A stretch of DNA of 64,000 bases from an uncultured Rikenellaceae bacterium (GCA_946486375.1 CAMLTW010000002.1:310001-374000); one strand, 5' to 3'. Numbered from the stretch's first letter, positions 42,301-51,210 are shown. A program made the numbers and translations. The notes: generated from the letters alone by a model not told the origin.

Positions 42301-44264
42301 TTCAGCTCCTTGTCCGTGATTCCGGATAGGTTGCCGAAACGGGCCTTTAGGCACCCGTCCAAAGACGGACCGGTGATCCCGTCCAGCACGTCCACCAGGG
42401 GGGCGCCGCTGTCGGAGGCGCTTATGTAAATGGCCGATTGCCGGGCCGTATCGGTCCGGTTTCCCAGTTGCACGATCTCGTCCATCTCCTCCGGTACGGC
42501 CTCCCCAAAATCCGCCTGGGACACGGTGATGGACTTTTCCGATACCGCCACCACCGGCACCCAGTAGAATTTCCCTTTCCCTTGTCCGAACACCTGGCAG
42601 CGCACCAAATCATCGGGCCGAAACGGATGCGGCTCATCCTCCAGGGAGAGAATGTAGTTTTCCCCTGCCGGGGTTACCCGGGTGATTTTGCTGCCGCCGG
42701 CGGAAACAATCAAAGACCCCTTGACCGCGCGGATCTTCTCCAAAAGGAGTTCCGGCACGTGGAGCGTCTGCCGGATGTGGGCCTCGTCCGCCTCCAGGGT
42801 CCATTTTCCCGTAACCGTGTCATGGCGGAGCGCACCGCCCGCACCCAGGATGCCGGAGACGTAATTGTCCGAGGAGAATCCTTCCGAGCTTATCATCTTT
42901 TGGGCTACGGCGTTTTTTTGAACCGTCAGAGAACCGGTCGTGGCCTCCTTCTGAACCTGCAGGGTCCGGGTGGCGGTATTCTCTACGGCAGAGAGGTTTT
43001 TAGCCGTCATGTTCAGTCCGGGGCGGCCTTCTTTCGGATGAAAAAGGTTTGCCAGATTCTGGACCACGGAGCCGTAGCCGTCCAGTACGGTCTTGATAAG
43101 AGCAGCCGGAAGGGCGAACCATTTATTACTGCTGGCGCGCTGAACGGGGATCAGCACGTCGTCCGAGGAAAGGTCGACGTATTCAAACTGGTTGAGTCGG
43201 GGCGCTAAAAAAAAAAGTTCGTCGGCCGGATCCACGATCTCCAGGTTTTCGGGAACCGGCACCCGCGGAAGGTTCAGATAGCGGCTTTGTCTGGAATAGG
43301 CAAAGGTAAATTCGTATCCAGCGGCTTCTCCGGTCGTCGCCTCCAGTTTGGGCTTGGACACCACAATACGGCGCAGCACCCCGTCAGCAAGATGATAGCG
43401 ATTTGACGAATTGAAAAAGTCCAGAATCCAGAGCCGGGTCGCCTCGTCCGGGATATAGCCGGTGTACTTCGTCCAGCTTATGTTACGGTCGATGTCGTAT
43501 TCCAGGGTGTCGTCGCCAAACACGGCCGCGGCGCTCTCCAGTTCGGCCACTTCCTTGCGGTCCCCGGTAAATAGCACCGTGTCAAATCCGCCCAGGGAGT
43601 TTTCCCAGACGAAGAAGTCATTCGTTCCGGGCAGCTCGTCGCGAAGCACGTAACGCTGGGTCCAGGTGAGAACGGTTCCCTGGGCGTCCTCCACCCATAC
43701 GTCGTAATAGGTGGGCTGCTCGTTTAAAAGGCCCCGCACCCGTCCAAAAGACGTATCGAATGTATGGACGGTGCCCGCCTGAAGTTCGGCAAGCGTCGTT
43801 TCGGTGGTGCGCCCTTCTTTAAAATACGCCCGCATTTTGCAGCGCCCCGCGGTCAGGGCGGCATACCGCAGGGCGTGGGGAGTGTGGTAGAGCGTATAGC
43901 GGGTTTGCGGTTGCCAGGTCAGGAAGTTACTTTTCAGCCACCCATCCAAAGGGATGTCCACGGCCAGACCGCCCTTGAGACAGTAGAACTCCCCGGTTTC
44001 ATCCTCGACCCGGTAGGTATAGCGGGGGATGGGGGCAGACTCGGTGCGAAAATCCGGACACGGAACCATGTTCTCCAGGATGTTCCGCAGCTTGATCGTT
44101 ACCCTGCCCTCCGGATCCGGATAGTAGGTTTCCGTCACCAGCACCTGGCCCTCGTGGGAGAGGGAGAAGGAGACGGCTTCCGTCACCCCTCCCAGGACCA
44201 GATCGGGAAGGTTGCCGGCAAGGTTGTAAAGCGAAGGTTTTTTTTCAATGGTCGTCATACCCAT
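39390..44264 (-). CDS. large modular tail-tip/fibre protein
   Basis: 1624 residues. The first ~400 look like a tail-tip protein core (LEIVDPADELFFLAPRLNQFEYVDLSSDDVLIPVQRASS). A central collar region follows. Residues about 750-1410 are a chain of carbohydrate-binding-like beta-sandwich modules (YSFTVLENVVDTDYYLAFYRNG; YVDLEAGKTYTLQVCGHVD; QTGGRNLLRNSDSYTIG) joined by repeated linkers (PSLADQAAESATEAER). The C-terminus (residues 1440-1624) holds an adhesin-like region (SKSAEGFFDNITIARYGQAQIGGFF). It probably reads host surface glycan or capsule. An internal 48-bp direct repeat lies between two linkers. Confidence 0.75.
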   Translation of the reverse strand: MGMTTIEKKPSLYNLAGNLPDLVLGGVTEAVSFSLSHEGQVLVTETYYPDPEGRVTIKLRNILENMVPCPDFRTESAPIPRYTYRVEDETGEFYCLKGGLAVDIPLDGWLKSNFLTWQPQTRYTLYHTPHALRYAALTAGRCKMRAYFKEGRTTETTLAELQAGTVHTFDTSFGRVRGLLNEQPTYYDVWVEDAQGTVLTWTQRYVLRDELPGTNDFFVWENSLGGFDTVLFTGDRKEVAELESAAAVFGDDTLEYDIDRNISWTKYTGYIPDEATRLWILDFFNSSNRYHLADGVLRRIVVSKPKLEATTGEAAGYEFTFAYSRQSRYLNLPRVPVPENLEIVDPADELFFLAPRLNQFEYVDLSSDDVLIPVQRASSNKWFALPAALIKTVLDGYGSVVQNLANLFHPKEGRPGLNMTAKNLSAVENTATRTLQVQKEATTGSLTVQKNAVAQKMISSEGFSSDNYVSGILGAGGALRHDTVTGKWTLEADEAHIRQTLHVPELLLEKIRAVKGSLIVSAGGSKITRVTPAGENYILSLEDEPHPFRPDDLVRCQVFGQGKGKFYWVPVVAVSEKSITVSQADFGEAVPEEMDEIVQLGNRTDTARQSAIYISASDSGAPLVDVLDGITGPSLDGCLKARFGNLSGITDKELNPEGYGLYSLNCYLAGHFRLSNGMTLDKYIDQAGDAIQQKVLTALTVSGGAIDLSVKSQVDSLEFSAINLANGTKGTIPFIPGGIVAMFLLAVRPKPGEVYTVSWDDMQVPDNEDAYGVNAYLWNGNWDQAVGIEDHHQGGPGTYSFTVLENVVDTDYYLAFYRNGKNSGSVTNPRFVRGNKPMPVWGPSLADQAAESATEAERISTEKVNTLQIGDVNLIDDSKINETSNAYGFAGRYVDLEAGKTYTLQVCGHVDQQAVIDEKFLYVIIYLSDWSWAVGIDIRSLEDIVSSATFEVPRKDTYVIQSFMSPNEGSRAGTATVNWYKLVEGNKTSDQWSPSLADQAAESAAEAERVATERINATQTGTRNYLIGSRYDTTALWHPHGGTATLVDDPFMGKVVEYSRPAGGGEYMTLHEVSERGSLANAPLVYYVIAKELDADGGWNFGGWVNTFSHLTALTGNKTDLGNGWFMYWTAFSCGDSIGNGMGINSVKGSWRFYAAGILRGNKPPVGWTAAPEDMVAKVELAAELKIRDDQISARVSKQDLAGALASYSTITQTADSIRMAVDSMQTGGRNLLRNSDSYTIGESAASYAYISLKDLQTEVIRSNTAYTFSVERSEIVSGTATDIYSIVLYDLKNSVAANHVHLPISSARQWVTFVTPSLPSDTYGILLYAGVAGAAGYRSITWHKVKLEEGSRPTLWSAAPEDLPARLRATGIDIDANRITLTGNTMIQDNAGNVAALFNNGKISARHIDTESLKSAEGFFDNITIARYGQAQIGGFFFGSLDIGNIYYPDRMEYSNADGDMFAIRPNASISTLAGVRNALLYSASPLGNRFNRAAAFDGHVEVNGNFHVRAGSGVYMPGVLVSAQVQPDGSVVDTWEGYLNLTTPDVRKTAAGQYWIGHQLGHTRYHAFVTPVHNPSRPNWHRIAPVILERTANYIVVGMYDMGQNNTSTDYGFALTLIGDRA
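41238..41285. repeat. 48-bp direct repeat, copy 1, inside tail-tip gene
   Basis: This copy begins CCGTTCCGCCTCGGCGGC and ends GGTCGGCCAGGGAAGG. It encodes, on the minus strand, the linker PSLADQAAESAAEAER. The second copy differs by one base. Confidence 0.9.
41691..41738. repeat. 48-bp direct repeat, copy 2, inside tail-tip gene
   Basis: Differs from the copy at 41238 by one base (CGGCGGC to CGGTGGC) and is 453 bp away, exactly 151 codons, so recombination between copies would delete or duplicate one module in frame. Confidence 0.9.
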
Positions 44265-44312
44265 TTCCTTTTCAGCAAAATTAGGTTTTGAGGTACCGGG
44301 CGAAAGGACAAA

Positions 44313-46106
44313 TCAGGCTTCTATAAATTCGACCTCTGCCGGCAGGATGGTATCGGTTTGAAGGGTGACGGACAGCGTGCGGATAAAATACAGACGGCCC
44401 CCGATATAGAATTTGTCTCGCAAATCCAGGTTGTGAAGGTCCAGGGGAGTCAGTAGAAGGCTTGCCCGAAGCACCTGCTTGTCTTTTTCCACCCATGTGG
44501 CAAACTCCCGGTGGAAATTCTCGAAAAGGCCGTACTGGCCCGGGAAGGCCAGGGATAAATCCCCCAGCTTGTTGCCATACGCATCGTAGTTGCAATGCGA
44601 CATGTAGGGATACTCTGCACCGCTTGCGAAGGAGGGATTGGGTTCGACTTTGTACCTCTTTCGCAAGTAGAGGCCCACGGTCAAATCTTCCGGCCGCTTT
44701 TTTTCGATGGGGTCTCCTTCCGGCAAGTAGTATAGTTGCTTTTGGGAGGAATCGGTACCCGCCGGAGTGTACGTCGGGTCATAATGTGCCCGAAGGTTGG
44801 TTTTTAGCACCGACCCGTTGAACGCATTGTCGTAGGATTGCACGCTTGTTTCCTCCCTTTGCTCCACGTCTTCGCGGGGCCGGTTCATCCGCTGTTGCAT
44901 CACGTTGTATTTGCAGGTATTCTGCGTTTCGGTGTCAAACATGGTTTCGATAACCTGACCCGTGGAGAGGATGTTATAGGTTTTCATTTCTTCCTCCGAG
45001 GCGGTTTTCTCGGCTTCCCGGTGCATATCCCAGATGGTTTCCACCTGGGTCAGCACCTGGTCGGTGGGAAGGGTTTCATCCTCATCCGAATAACCGCAGA
45101 CGTACGTTTGGCCTTTCTCGACGGAAAGGGAAGGCGTCCCGATCAGCTTATCGGTCCAGTCACGGACAATCCCGCGGGCCAGGATGTCCTTGTTCAGCTC
45201 GATACTGTATTCCGATCCTTTGATGTAGAGCGTCGCGCACGGCAATTTCAGTACCTCGGATAAAAAATCATTGGCCGGTAAGGAAGGCAGGAAGTCCGCA
45301 TAGGTTACGCTGGCCTCCAGCGTATCGGGGTCGATGTCGTAAACGGGCGAATCGTCCCTTGTCTGGTAGTTGGGATGCCACCGGCCCACGAGCATCACCC
45401 GTCGAAGGTCTCCCCGGTCATAGACATTACTTGTTAGATGACCGGCCAAAAGCTGGTTTATTATCCAGCCGATACGAAAACACGGTATGATCTTATGAAA
45501 CAAGAATCCACGGGTAGGGCTTTGATAAAGATAACCGCCCTTTTGGATGTATTCGTTGATGAAGTTTTCCCGGTCCGCGGTAGAATCCGTTCCCCGGACG
45601 GCGATGGTCGGGGCCACCATATCCGGCGCGTCTTCCTCCATCCAGGCCAAAAGGGTCTCGTTATAGGATTCCGCGACCCGCCGCCGGCTCGAATAGGTGT
45701 AAGGAGAAGTTCTTCGGCTCGATGTGTCGCGTTCAAGTTTTCCCAGGGACAACCGGCCCAGGGACTGGTACTGCAAAAATTGGCGGACATTCTCGGGAAA
45801 AACGGCCCCGTTGTAATTGACGCTTATCGTCTCTGCGGTCTCGTCCACCGTCTGCTGGCCCGAGGTAATCTCCATTCCGCCAAAGAGGATCCGGGTCTGC
45901 AAAGGCCGCAGGCCGCCGGCGGAGGCCGCCCGGTCCGAAAACCCGAATATAATTCGGTTGCGCGGCGAAAGGGGCAGTTCATACGTCAGACTGTACGGGG
46001 CCGGTATGTGGTCCGTTGCCAGAAACGGATTTTCATATTCCAGGGTGATTTCGGTGTCGGGGAAAAGGTCGGTTTCCCTTCCTTCCGTTATGATTTGAAG
46101 TAGCAT
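44313..46106 (-). CDS. phage tail-tip (distal tail/hub-type) protein
   Basis: 597 residues, MLLQIITEGRETDLFPDTEITLEYENPFLATDHIPAPYSLTYELPLSPRNRIIFGF. The first ~140 residues read like a tail-hub domain that begins with a ligand-free beta barrel. The rest has no motif I can name. It sits between tape measure and the large modular tail protein, where siphophages encode the distal tail protein and hub; it starts 3 bp before the end of the tape-measure gene region on the same strand. Function by position only. Confidence 0.55.
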   Translation of the reverse strand: MLLQIITEGRETDLFPDTEITLEYENPFLATDHIPAPYSLTYELPLSPRNRIIFGFSDRAASAGGLRPLQTRILFGGMEITSGQQTVDETAETISVNYNGAVFPENVRQFLQYQSLGRLSLGKLERDTSSRRTSPYTYSSRRRVAESYNETLLAWMEEDAPDMVAPTIAVRGTDSTADRENFINEYIQKGGYLYQSPTRGFLFHKIIPCFRIGWIINQLLAGHLTSNVYDRGDLRRVMLVGRWHPNYQTRDDSPVYDIDPDTLEASVTYADFLPSLPANDFLSEVLKLPCATLYIKGSEYSIELNKDILARGIVRDWTDKLIGTPSLSVEKGQTYVCGYSDEDETLPTDQVLTQVETIWDMHREAEKTASEEEMKTYNILSTGQVIETMFDTETQNTCKYNVMQQRMNRPREDVEQREETSVQSYDNAFNGSVLKTNLRAHYDPTYTPAGTDSSQKQLYYLPEGDPIEKKRPEDLTVGLYLRKRYKVEPNPSFASGAEYPYMSHCNYDAYGNKLGDLSLAFPGQYGLFENFHREFATWVEKDKQVLRASLLLTPLDLHNLDLRDKFYIGGRLYFIRTLSVTLQTDTILPAEVEFIEA

Positions 46107-46109
46107 GAT

Positions 46110-49100
46110 TTATAAACCTTTACGGATTCTGTCGTATTTGTTTTGCGCCTCGTGAATGCCGCCGCGGCCTGTCAGGGAAACTTCGGACCGGATGGGTTTT
46201 TCCAGCCTCCGGGATAACTTTTCCAGAAGGTCCATTATCCGACCCAGTAAGCGGGGATCCGTGGTCTCGTCCGAAGGAGAGGGGGCAGGGATGGAGGCCG
46301 AAGCGGGGATCGGTGACGTGGACGTGGAAACATAACCGCCGGAAGCCCGGCCGGGGATGGTCGCCTCAATCACGGCCGGCAGATTGATGGAACGAAGGGT
46401 ACCGGCCCTTCGTGCCTGCTCGATGATGTCCAGCACGGGGCGTACCGTGGGATTGCGGTACCCGTCATTTGGAACCACATACTCCGTCCCGTCTTCGGCG
46501 ACAATCACGCGCGGATCCGACACGTATCCCCGCCGGCGGGGGTCATTCTTGGCCCGAAAACGTTTTCCGTCCTGGGCACGGACCACGTCCAGCCATCCCC
46601 CATCCTCCGCCCCGGGAAGCGGCGCTTTCAGGATAGCGGCCGTCTGGACGGCGCCCAGACCGGCAATCACACCCGCCAGGATCGGCCCGATGATGGGGCC
46701 GAGCTTCAGGGCTGCCGTAACGGCCACGGCCGTATTGATAATAGTCTCGAATACGGCCATAGCCCGTTGGCGAACCGCCTGCTTGCGTTCCATCTCCTCC
46801 CGTCGGCGGTCGGTCTCCTCGTCAATCTGCTGCACGGCATTATTGTATCGCTCTTGGGAAATCATGCCGGCTTTTAGCTGCCGGTCAAGGGCATTCTTTT
46901 TCCGCTTGGCCGTCTTCTCGTATTCTTTAAACTCGCGCTGTTCGGCCGCGCTCATCAGCTTAGAAATTTCCCCGAAGGCGTTTCCGATGGCACCCAGGGC
47001 CATCCGCCAGGAACCGAGACGGTCTTCGCCGGCCTCCAGATTGGTAAAAAAGTTCTCCCAGTCCGCAGTTGAAAATCCCAGAATATCCACTTTCTCCAGG
47101 GCGGTGTCCTTCCCGTCCGTGGGCGTGGTACTTCGTAGGGCCGCCAGGCGCTCGTTCAAATCGTCGATGATTCCCTGGATACGGGCCACTTCTTCCGGGT
47201 TGAGCGTACCGAGGGCCACCCCGTCCACACTTATATTTTTCGCCTCGGCCAAATATTTTTGGTACTGGGCAATCAGACCTTCCAGGTGTTTGCGGGCCGC
47301 TTCCTGTTCTTCACGCTCGTAGTGCTCTTTCAGCAACCGGTCGGCCTGGGCGTCCGTTTTGACTTTTTGCAGGCGGTCGGCGCTGTACCACCCTTGAAGA
47401 AGGGCTATCTTCTTCTCGAAGGTGTCCGCTTCTTTCAGCTCCTCATTGTGGCGAATTTTAATCTGACGAAGCTCCCGTTCCAGCCCTTGCTGCTGGGTTT
47501 GGATGTTTCTTACAACACCGTCCGTGTAGATGCCTTGGAGTTTCATCAGGTGTCGCCGCTCCAAATTCTCCAGGGCGGCCTGCTCGGTTTGGGTCAGGGT
47601 TTGGCGCTGCCGGCCGAACAATCCCAGTTCCTTCAGGCGCTTGTCATAGGCGGCCTGTTCGGCGGTCATGCGTTGCCGGTACTCGTTTTCCCCGGCCCCT
47701 TCCAGGCTGGCCGCTATCAATTTCTCGTACCGCGCCTGCTCGCTTTTAGTCTGTTGGAAACGCTTTTCTTCCAGCTCGGACTGAAGGCGCGCCAGCGCCG
47801 CCCCGCTTTCCTGACGAGAGGCGATCCGCTTTTCCAGGGTATCGATTTCCAGCGTCAGCAGTTGACGGTTAAATTCTTCTTCCGTTGCGATCTCTCCGGC
47901 CAGGTGCTTTTTGCGAAGCTCCGCGCGGGCTTTCAGAAAGAATTCATCCCCGGTAAGGGACCATTGCTTTTTGGGGGTAGTTCCCGGAAGGGTCGGTTTT
48001 GTCTTGTCGTCGGAGTCCCGGTCAGGGAGGGTAAGCGGGGCGGGATTCAACTGTTTTTCCCACTCCTTGATAAGATTGGCTGTCTTGCCAATTCGGGTTT
48101 GATATTCCGCCTCGAATTTGTCCACATTTTGAATCATACTATTCATTATGGACTGGGCGGACTGCTTTTGGAACCCCATGAACCCGAGCATGTTTCCCCA
48201 GAGGGATTGTAAGAAATTGAGCTTACCGGCCGACCCGTCCTCCAGGGCGTTCAGCCGTTCTTTTTCCAATTCGACAAGCCGGTCCTTGGCGGCTTGGATT
48301 TTGGCCTGAAGCAAAAGGGATTTACAGTAATCGTCCACGGCTTGTTTTGCCTTTCCGGTGGCGATGGTCTCCTCATTTATCAAATCGATTCCACCGGGCA
48401 TGGCCGCCTGCAGATCTTCCATGGCTTTTTTTCGTTCCTTGTCGGAAACGCTCTTATCGGAAGCCACCCGGAGCAGTTCCTCCAGCCTAACCTTCTCTTC
48501 CACGTAGGAATCGTTCGCCTTTTTGTTGATTTCCGTTAAATCCTGGGCGGCTTTGGCCGCGGCATTGCTTCGGGTGGCGACAACCGACAGTACGGTGCCG
48601 ATGGCCCCGATAGCCGTGGCAATCCATCCGATAGGCCCAATGGAGGCGAAGAACATTTTAAAAGCAGTTCCTGCGGCCCGGATATTCCCGGCCAAAAGAA
48701 GTTTTGCCGCCGCAAGTAATTTTGTTGCACCGGTTGCACCGGTCAGGGTGGCGACCTCCTGGACCATGGCGGTGCGGTTGGCTTTGGAATAAAAAACCTG
48801 AAGTTTTTGCAGGACGATGTAGGCTGCGACGGCGGCCGACAAGGAAACAATAACCCCGCTGTATTTGCTGCCGACCTCCACGATGGCGGCCAGCGCTTGC
48901 AGAAGGTTTCCGGAAAGGCCCAGGACTTCCGACCAGAGGGGGAACAGCTTTTCTCCCAGATCCGTCAGCGCCCGGTCCATCACTTTGCGCCGCTTCTCTA
49001 CGATGGCCGCCGCGGATTCATTCTTGGTGTTGTATTCCTCAGTCAAAGAGGTAGCCTTTGCAAATTCCTCGTTCGCCAGGGCCTGCTGCTGCCGCAACAT

Positions 49101-50324
49101 ATCGGTGTTATCGGCCAAAACGCCCAATACCTGACTCGATCGTTGGCCGTCCAATTTAAGGGACGAAAGCATCTTCACGCGGGTTTCCATATCCACGGAA
49201 CCGAGACCTTCCAGGAATTTCAAAAAGGCCTCGTTCGCATCTTCATCCAGAAGTTTACGAAAATCCTCAAGACTCATTCCGGCAATACGGGCGTAATCCT
49301 GGGTCTTCTTCTGCATACCCATCATAACCTGCCCGTAGGTCGTTCCGCTCACCTCGGCCGACTGGGCCAGGTTGTCCATGGTCGCACCGAGCCCCATCAC
49401 GTTCTGGATCGATACGCCAGCTCCCGGAGCCACCCCGGCTACACGGTTGGTAAACTCGACGATGTACCCCTCGTTCGCTTTGGAGCTTGCCCCCAGGGAA
49501 TTGATGGCAGACCCGACCGAAAGCATCGATTTTTCCAGCCCCAGTTCTTCTTCCAGATGGAAAACCCCGACCAGCTTTCCGACCTGGTTGATGCTTTCCT
49601 CCACGTTGCCCCCCAAATCTTCCGAAAGAGCTACTTTAATCTGGTCGGCCGCCCTCACAAATCCTGCTATGTCCTCTTTCCCCTGAATACCGAGTTTTCC
49701 GGCGACGCGGCCCAGTTCCAGCAGGTCTTCGCGGGAGGTTCGGGTGTCGATTTTATCCAACTCCTCATCCAACCCCTTTACTTCCTCTTTCGTCAGGCCG
49801 GTCGTTTTTTGCACGTCGGCCATTTTATCATCCAGGCGCGTGTAGGCCTTCACTGCCCGGTCGGCCAGTTGTTCCACGGAGGCAACGACAGCCGCTCCGC
49901 CCAGGTATGCGCCCCAGCGGGAGCTGCCGCCCGTTGTTTTCTTCCCTTGCGCCTGCTGAATCTGCGTTTCAATTCGCTGGATTTTATTCAGGGTGGCCGC
50001 GTACTCTTTAGAATCCCGGTTCAGTAGTTGGAGTTCTCTGCGAAGGGACCGATGGGCGGCCTGGAGTTGATTCAAAGGAACCCGGTTCAGGTTCCGCACA
50101 TGGTCCACGTCCACCACCTCCTTGCGGTATTGGTTGAGTTCGGAGCGAACCTTGCGGACTTCTTTGTCCAGGGCGTTCGCCAGCCCCAAATCCCCGCCTT
50201 TGAGAGCTTCGCGCTTCTTTCGGGTCAAAGTCTCCAGTTCTTCGGAAAGTTCCGCCACCTTCTTGCGGGCGGCCTCGTTATTGATAACAACGTCCACCAC
50301 CGCGCGTTCTTTACCTTTTGCCAT
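46110..50324 (-). CDS. tail tape-measure protein (TP901 type)
   Basis: 1404 residues, the longest coiled-coil protein of the prophage. It opens with a long coiled coil (residues about 10-120, VAELSEELETLTRKKREAL). The TP901-core domain follows at about 160-460 (LDDKMADVQKTTGLTKEEVKGLDEEL and VAPGAGVSIQNVMGLGATMDNLAQSAEVSGTTYGQVMMGMQ), hydrophobic stretches lie at about 485-580, and a further coiled coil runs at about 800-1190. Near the C-terminus AVFETIINTAVAVTAALKLGPIIGPILAGVIAGLGAVQTAAIL is membrane-like. It sets tail length and may insert in the host membrane during DNA delivery. It is separated from upstream tail genes by the HTH cassette. Confidence 0.9.
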   Translation of the reverse strand: MAKGKERAVVDVVINNEAARKKVAELSEELETLTRKKREALKGGDLGLANALDKEVRKVRSELNQYRKEVVDVDHVRNLNRVPLNQLQAAHRSLRRELQLLNRDSKEYAATLNKIQRIETQIQQAQGKKTTGGSSRWGAYLGGAAVVASVEQLADRAVKAYTRLDDKMADVQKTTGLTKEEVKGLDEELDKIDTRTSREDLLELGRVAGKLGIQGKEDIAGFVRAADQIKVALSEDLGGNVEESINQVGKLVGVFHLEEELGLEKSMLSVGSAINSLGASSKANEGYIVEFTNRVAGVAPGAGVSIQNVMGLGATMDNLAQSAEVSGTTYGQVMMGMQKKTQDYARIAGMSLEDFRKLLDEDANEAFLKFLEGLGSVDMETRVKMLSSLKLDGQRSSQVLGVLADNTDMLRQQQALANEEFAKATSLTEEYNTKNESAAAIVEKRRKVMDRALTDLGEKLFPLWSEVLGLSGNLLQALAAIVEVGSKYSGVIVSLSAAVAAYIVLQKLQVFYSKANRTAMVQEVATLTGATGATKLLAAAKLLLAGNIRAAGTAFKMFFASIGPIGWIATAIGAIGTVLSVVATRSNAAAKAAQDLTEINKKANDSYVEEKVRLEELLRVASDKSVSDKERKKAMEDLQAAMPGGIDLINEETIATGKAKQAVDDYCKSLLLQAKIQAAKDRLVELEKERLNALEDGSAGKLNFLQSLWGNMLGFMGFQKQSAQSIMNSMIQNVDKFEAEYQTRIGKTANLIKEWEKQLNPAPLTLPDRDSDDKTKPTLPGTTPKKQWSLTGDEFFLKARAELRKKHLAGEIATEEEFNRQLLTLEIDTLEKRIASRQESGAALARLQSELEEKRFQQTKSEQARYEKLIAASLEGAGENEYRQRMTAEQAAYDKRLKELGLFGRQRQTLTQTEQAALENLERRHLMKLQGIYTDGVVRNIQTQQQGLERELRQIKIRHNEELKEADTFEKKIALLQGWYSADRLQKVKTDAQADRLLKEHYEREEQEAARKHLEGLIAQYQKYLAEAKNISVDGVALGTLNPEEVARIQGIIDDLNERLAALRSTTPTDGKDTALEKVDILGFSTADWENFFTNLEAGEDRLGSWRMALGAIGNAFGEISKLMSAAEQREFKEYEKTAKRKKNALDRQLKAGMISQERYNNAVQQIDEETDRRREEMERKQAVRQRAMAVFETIINTAVAVTAALKLGPIIGPILAGVIAGLGAVQTAAILKAPLPGAEDGGWLDVVRAQDGKRFRAKNDPRRRGYVSDPRVIVAEDGTEYVVPNDGYRNPTVRPVLDIIEQARRAGTLRSINLPAVIEATIPGRASGGYVSTSTSPIPASASIPAPSPSDETTDPRLLGRIMDLLEKLSRRLEKPIRSEVSLTGRGGIHEAQNKYDRIRKGL

Positions 50325-50382
50325 ACCTTCGATGCTTTGAAAACGAAGGTAGAGCGTGGCCAGGGCAGAGGAAAGGACACAA

Positions 50383-50412
50383 AAAAGCCACCCCCGATAA
50401 GGGATGGCTTTT
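50383..50412 (-). terminator. terminator after the HTH/DUF2442/DUF4160 cassette
   Basis: On the minus strand AAAAGCCATCCC pairs with GGGGGTGGCTTTT around TTATC and is followed by TTTTG. It stands between the HTH gene stop and the tape-measure start. Confidence 0.8.
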
Positions 50413-50435
50413 GCCTGGTGCTTAAAAAAATGGTC

Positions 50436-50657
50436 CTAATTCTTTTCGAAGTTCAATGTCAGGCCGAGCGCCCGGGATAAGGTCAGAAACGTAGACATTT
50501 GCATATCGATACGTCCCTGCTCTATTAGACTTATATATTCCCGTTTTATGCCCGTCATATCGGATAACTGCTGCTGCGTCAGTTGGCGCTGTTTTCGCAG
50601 CTCTCGCAAACGCCTCCCATAGACCAGAGACATTTGTCTGGCGTCAATATCAGCCAT
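50436..50657 (-). CDS. XRE-family helix-turn-helix regulator of the accessory cassette
   Basis: 73 residues: MADIDARQMSLVYGRRLRELRKQRQLTQQQLSDMTGIKREYISLIEQGRIDMQMSTFLTLSRALGLTLNFEKN. LTQQQLSDMTGIKREYISLIEQGR is a complete XRE HTH (helices 2 and 3). The start at 50657 overlaps the DUF2442 stop by 1 base (TAATG), so the pair is coupled; a longer frame upstream lies inside the DUF2442 gene and is not used. It probably represses its own operon at the palindrome 51181-51202. It is the third gene of the three-gene cassette. Confidence 0.85.
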   Translation of the reverse strand: MADIDARQMSLVYGRRLRELRKQRQLTQQQLSDMTGIKREYISLIEQGRIDMQMSTFLTLSRALGLTLNFEKN

Positions 50658-50890
50658 TATGCCGGTTTTCCTATTTCGTAAAGAAATTCGGGCGCAAAGT
50701 CGGCGCCGTTTACCCATTCCAAAGTCATCGTAGACAGGCCGAACTGGGTAAACAGACTCTTATCAAGTAACGGCCCGAACACTTCTCCTTTGAGGTGAGG
50801 TTCAAGATCGACCACTTTTCGTTCTCTGTTGTTGAAGGTCAACAGAAGACTGTAATCCTTCAGGTATTCAACATCAATTATTCGTAACAT
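50657..50890 (-). CDS. DUF2442 protein
   Basis: 77 residues. MLRIIDVEYLKDYSLLLTFNNRERKVVDLEPHLKGEVFGPLLDKSLFTQFGLS..LEWVNGADFAPEFLYE is a full match in shape and length to the DUF2442 family (v..y.L.l.F.dG..r.vdl.p.l.g..f..L.d...F....v....i.WpnGaDl.pe.LY). These small proteins are often encoded beside DUF4160 and HTH proteins, and the set has been suspected to be a toxin-antitoxin-like module; the biochemical role is unknown. It starts 7 bp after DUF4160. Confidence 0.85.
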   Translation of the reverse strand: MLRIIDVEYLKDYSLLLTFNNRERKVVDLEPHLKGEVFGPLLDKSLFTQFGLSTMTLEWVNGADFAPEFLYEIGKPA

Positions 50891-50897
50891 ATCCCTT

Positions 50898-51155
50898 TTA
50901 TTTTAACGGTTCGATTCTCCCAATCGGTTCTCCCCGCTGTGCTCTTTTCCAGCACTCGAGAACTTCCTGTTCGTGAAGATCGAGCCACTTGTTCACCATT
51001 GCAACGACCTTTGCAGGAGCTTTACCATCTATGATCCGGTCCGTCACACTAATACTGCATTCGTATCCCGCATAGGAGAAATGAATATGGGGCGGGTTGT
51101 GATCTTTCCAATACAGGTAAAGATAAATTCCGAAAAATCGACTAATTTCAGGCAT
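50898..51155 (-). CDS. DUF4160 protein
   Basis: 85 residues. MPEISRFFGIYLYLYWKDHNPPHIHFSYAGYECSISVTDRIIDGKAPAKVVAMVNKWLDLHEQEVLECWKRAQRGEPIGRIEPL matches DUF4160 throughout: the PEISRFfGI-I-mY..DH.PPHfHa.Y..y.a.i.i....i.G.lP......V..W...h..EL...W..a..g....kI.PL pattern. The His-Asp-His rich DHNPPHIH segment could bind metal or be catalytic. It is the first gene of the cassette, directly after a full promoter and operator. Possible effector of a TA-like pair; not proven. Confidence 0.85.
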   Translation of the reverse strand: MPEISRFFGIYLYLYWKDHNPPHIHFSYAGYECSISVTDRIIDGKAPAKVVAMVNKWLDLHEQEVLECWKRAQRGEPIGRIEPLK

Positions 51156-51178
51156 GTCGGTGGCTTCTTTTTATAGTG

Positions 51179-51210
51179 CAAATGTAATAAATATATTACA
51201 TTCCGCCAAA
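51179..51210 (-). promoter_or_regulatory. promoter and palindromic operator of the DUF4160-DUF2442-HTH cassette
   Basis: Minus strand TTTG (51210-51207), 20 nt, TACATTTG (51186-51179), an exact Bacteroidetes promoter. The perfect palindrome AATGTAATA-AATA-TATTACATT (51181-51202) lies between and over these elements, where a repressor would block polymerase. The cassette's own HTH protein is the obvious candidate. Confidence 0.8.

Noticed and set aside
44313..50324. Contractile-tail myovirus (sheath or baseplate) reading of the tail block
   Set aside because: No sheath, tube-initiator or baseplate-wedge proteins are seen; the tape measure plus two large tip proteins fit a siphovirus.
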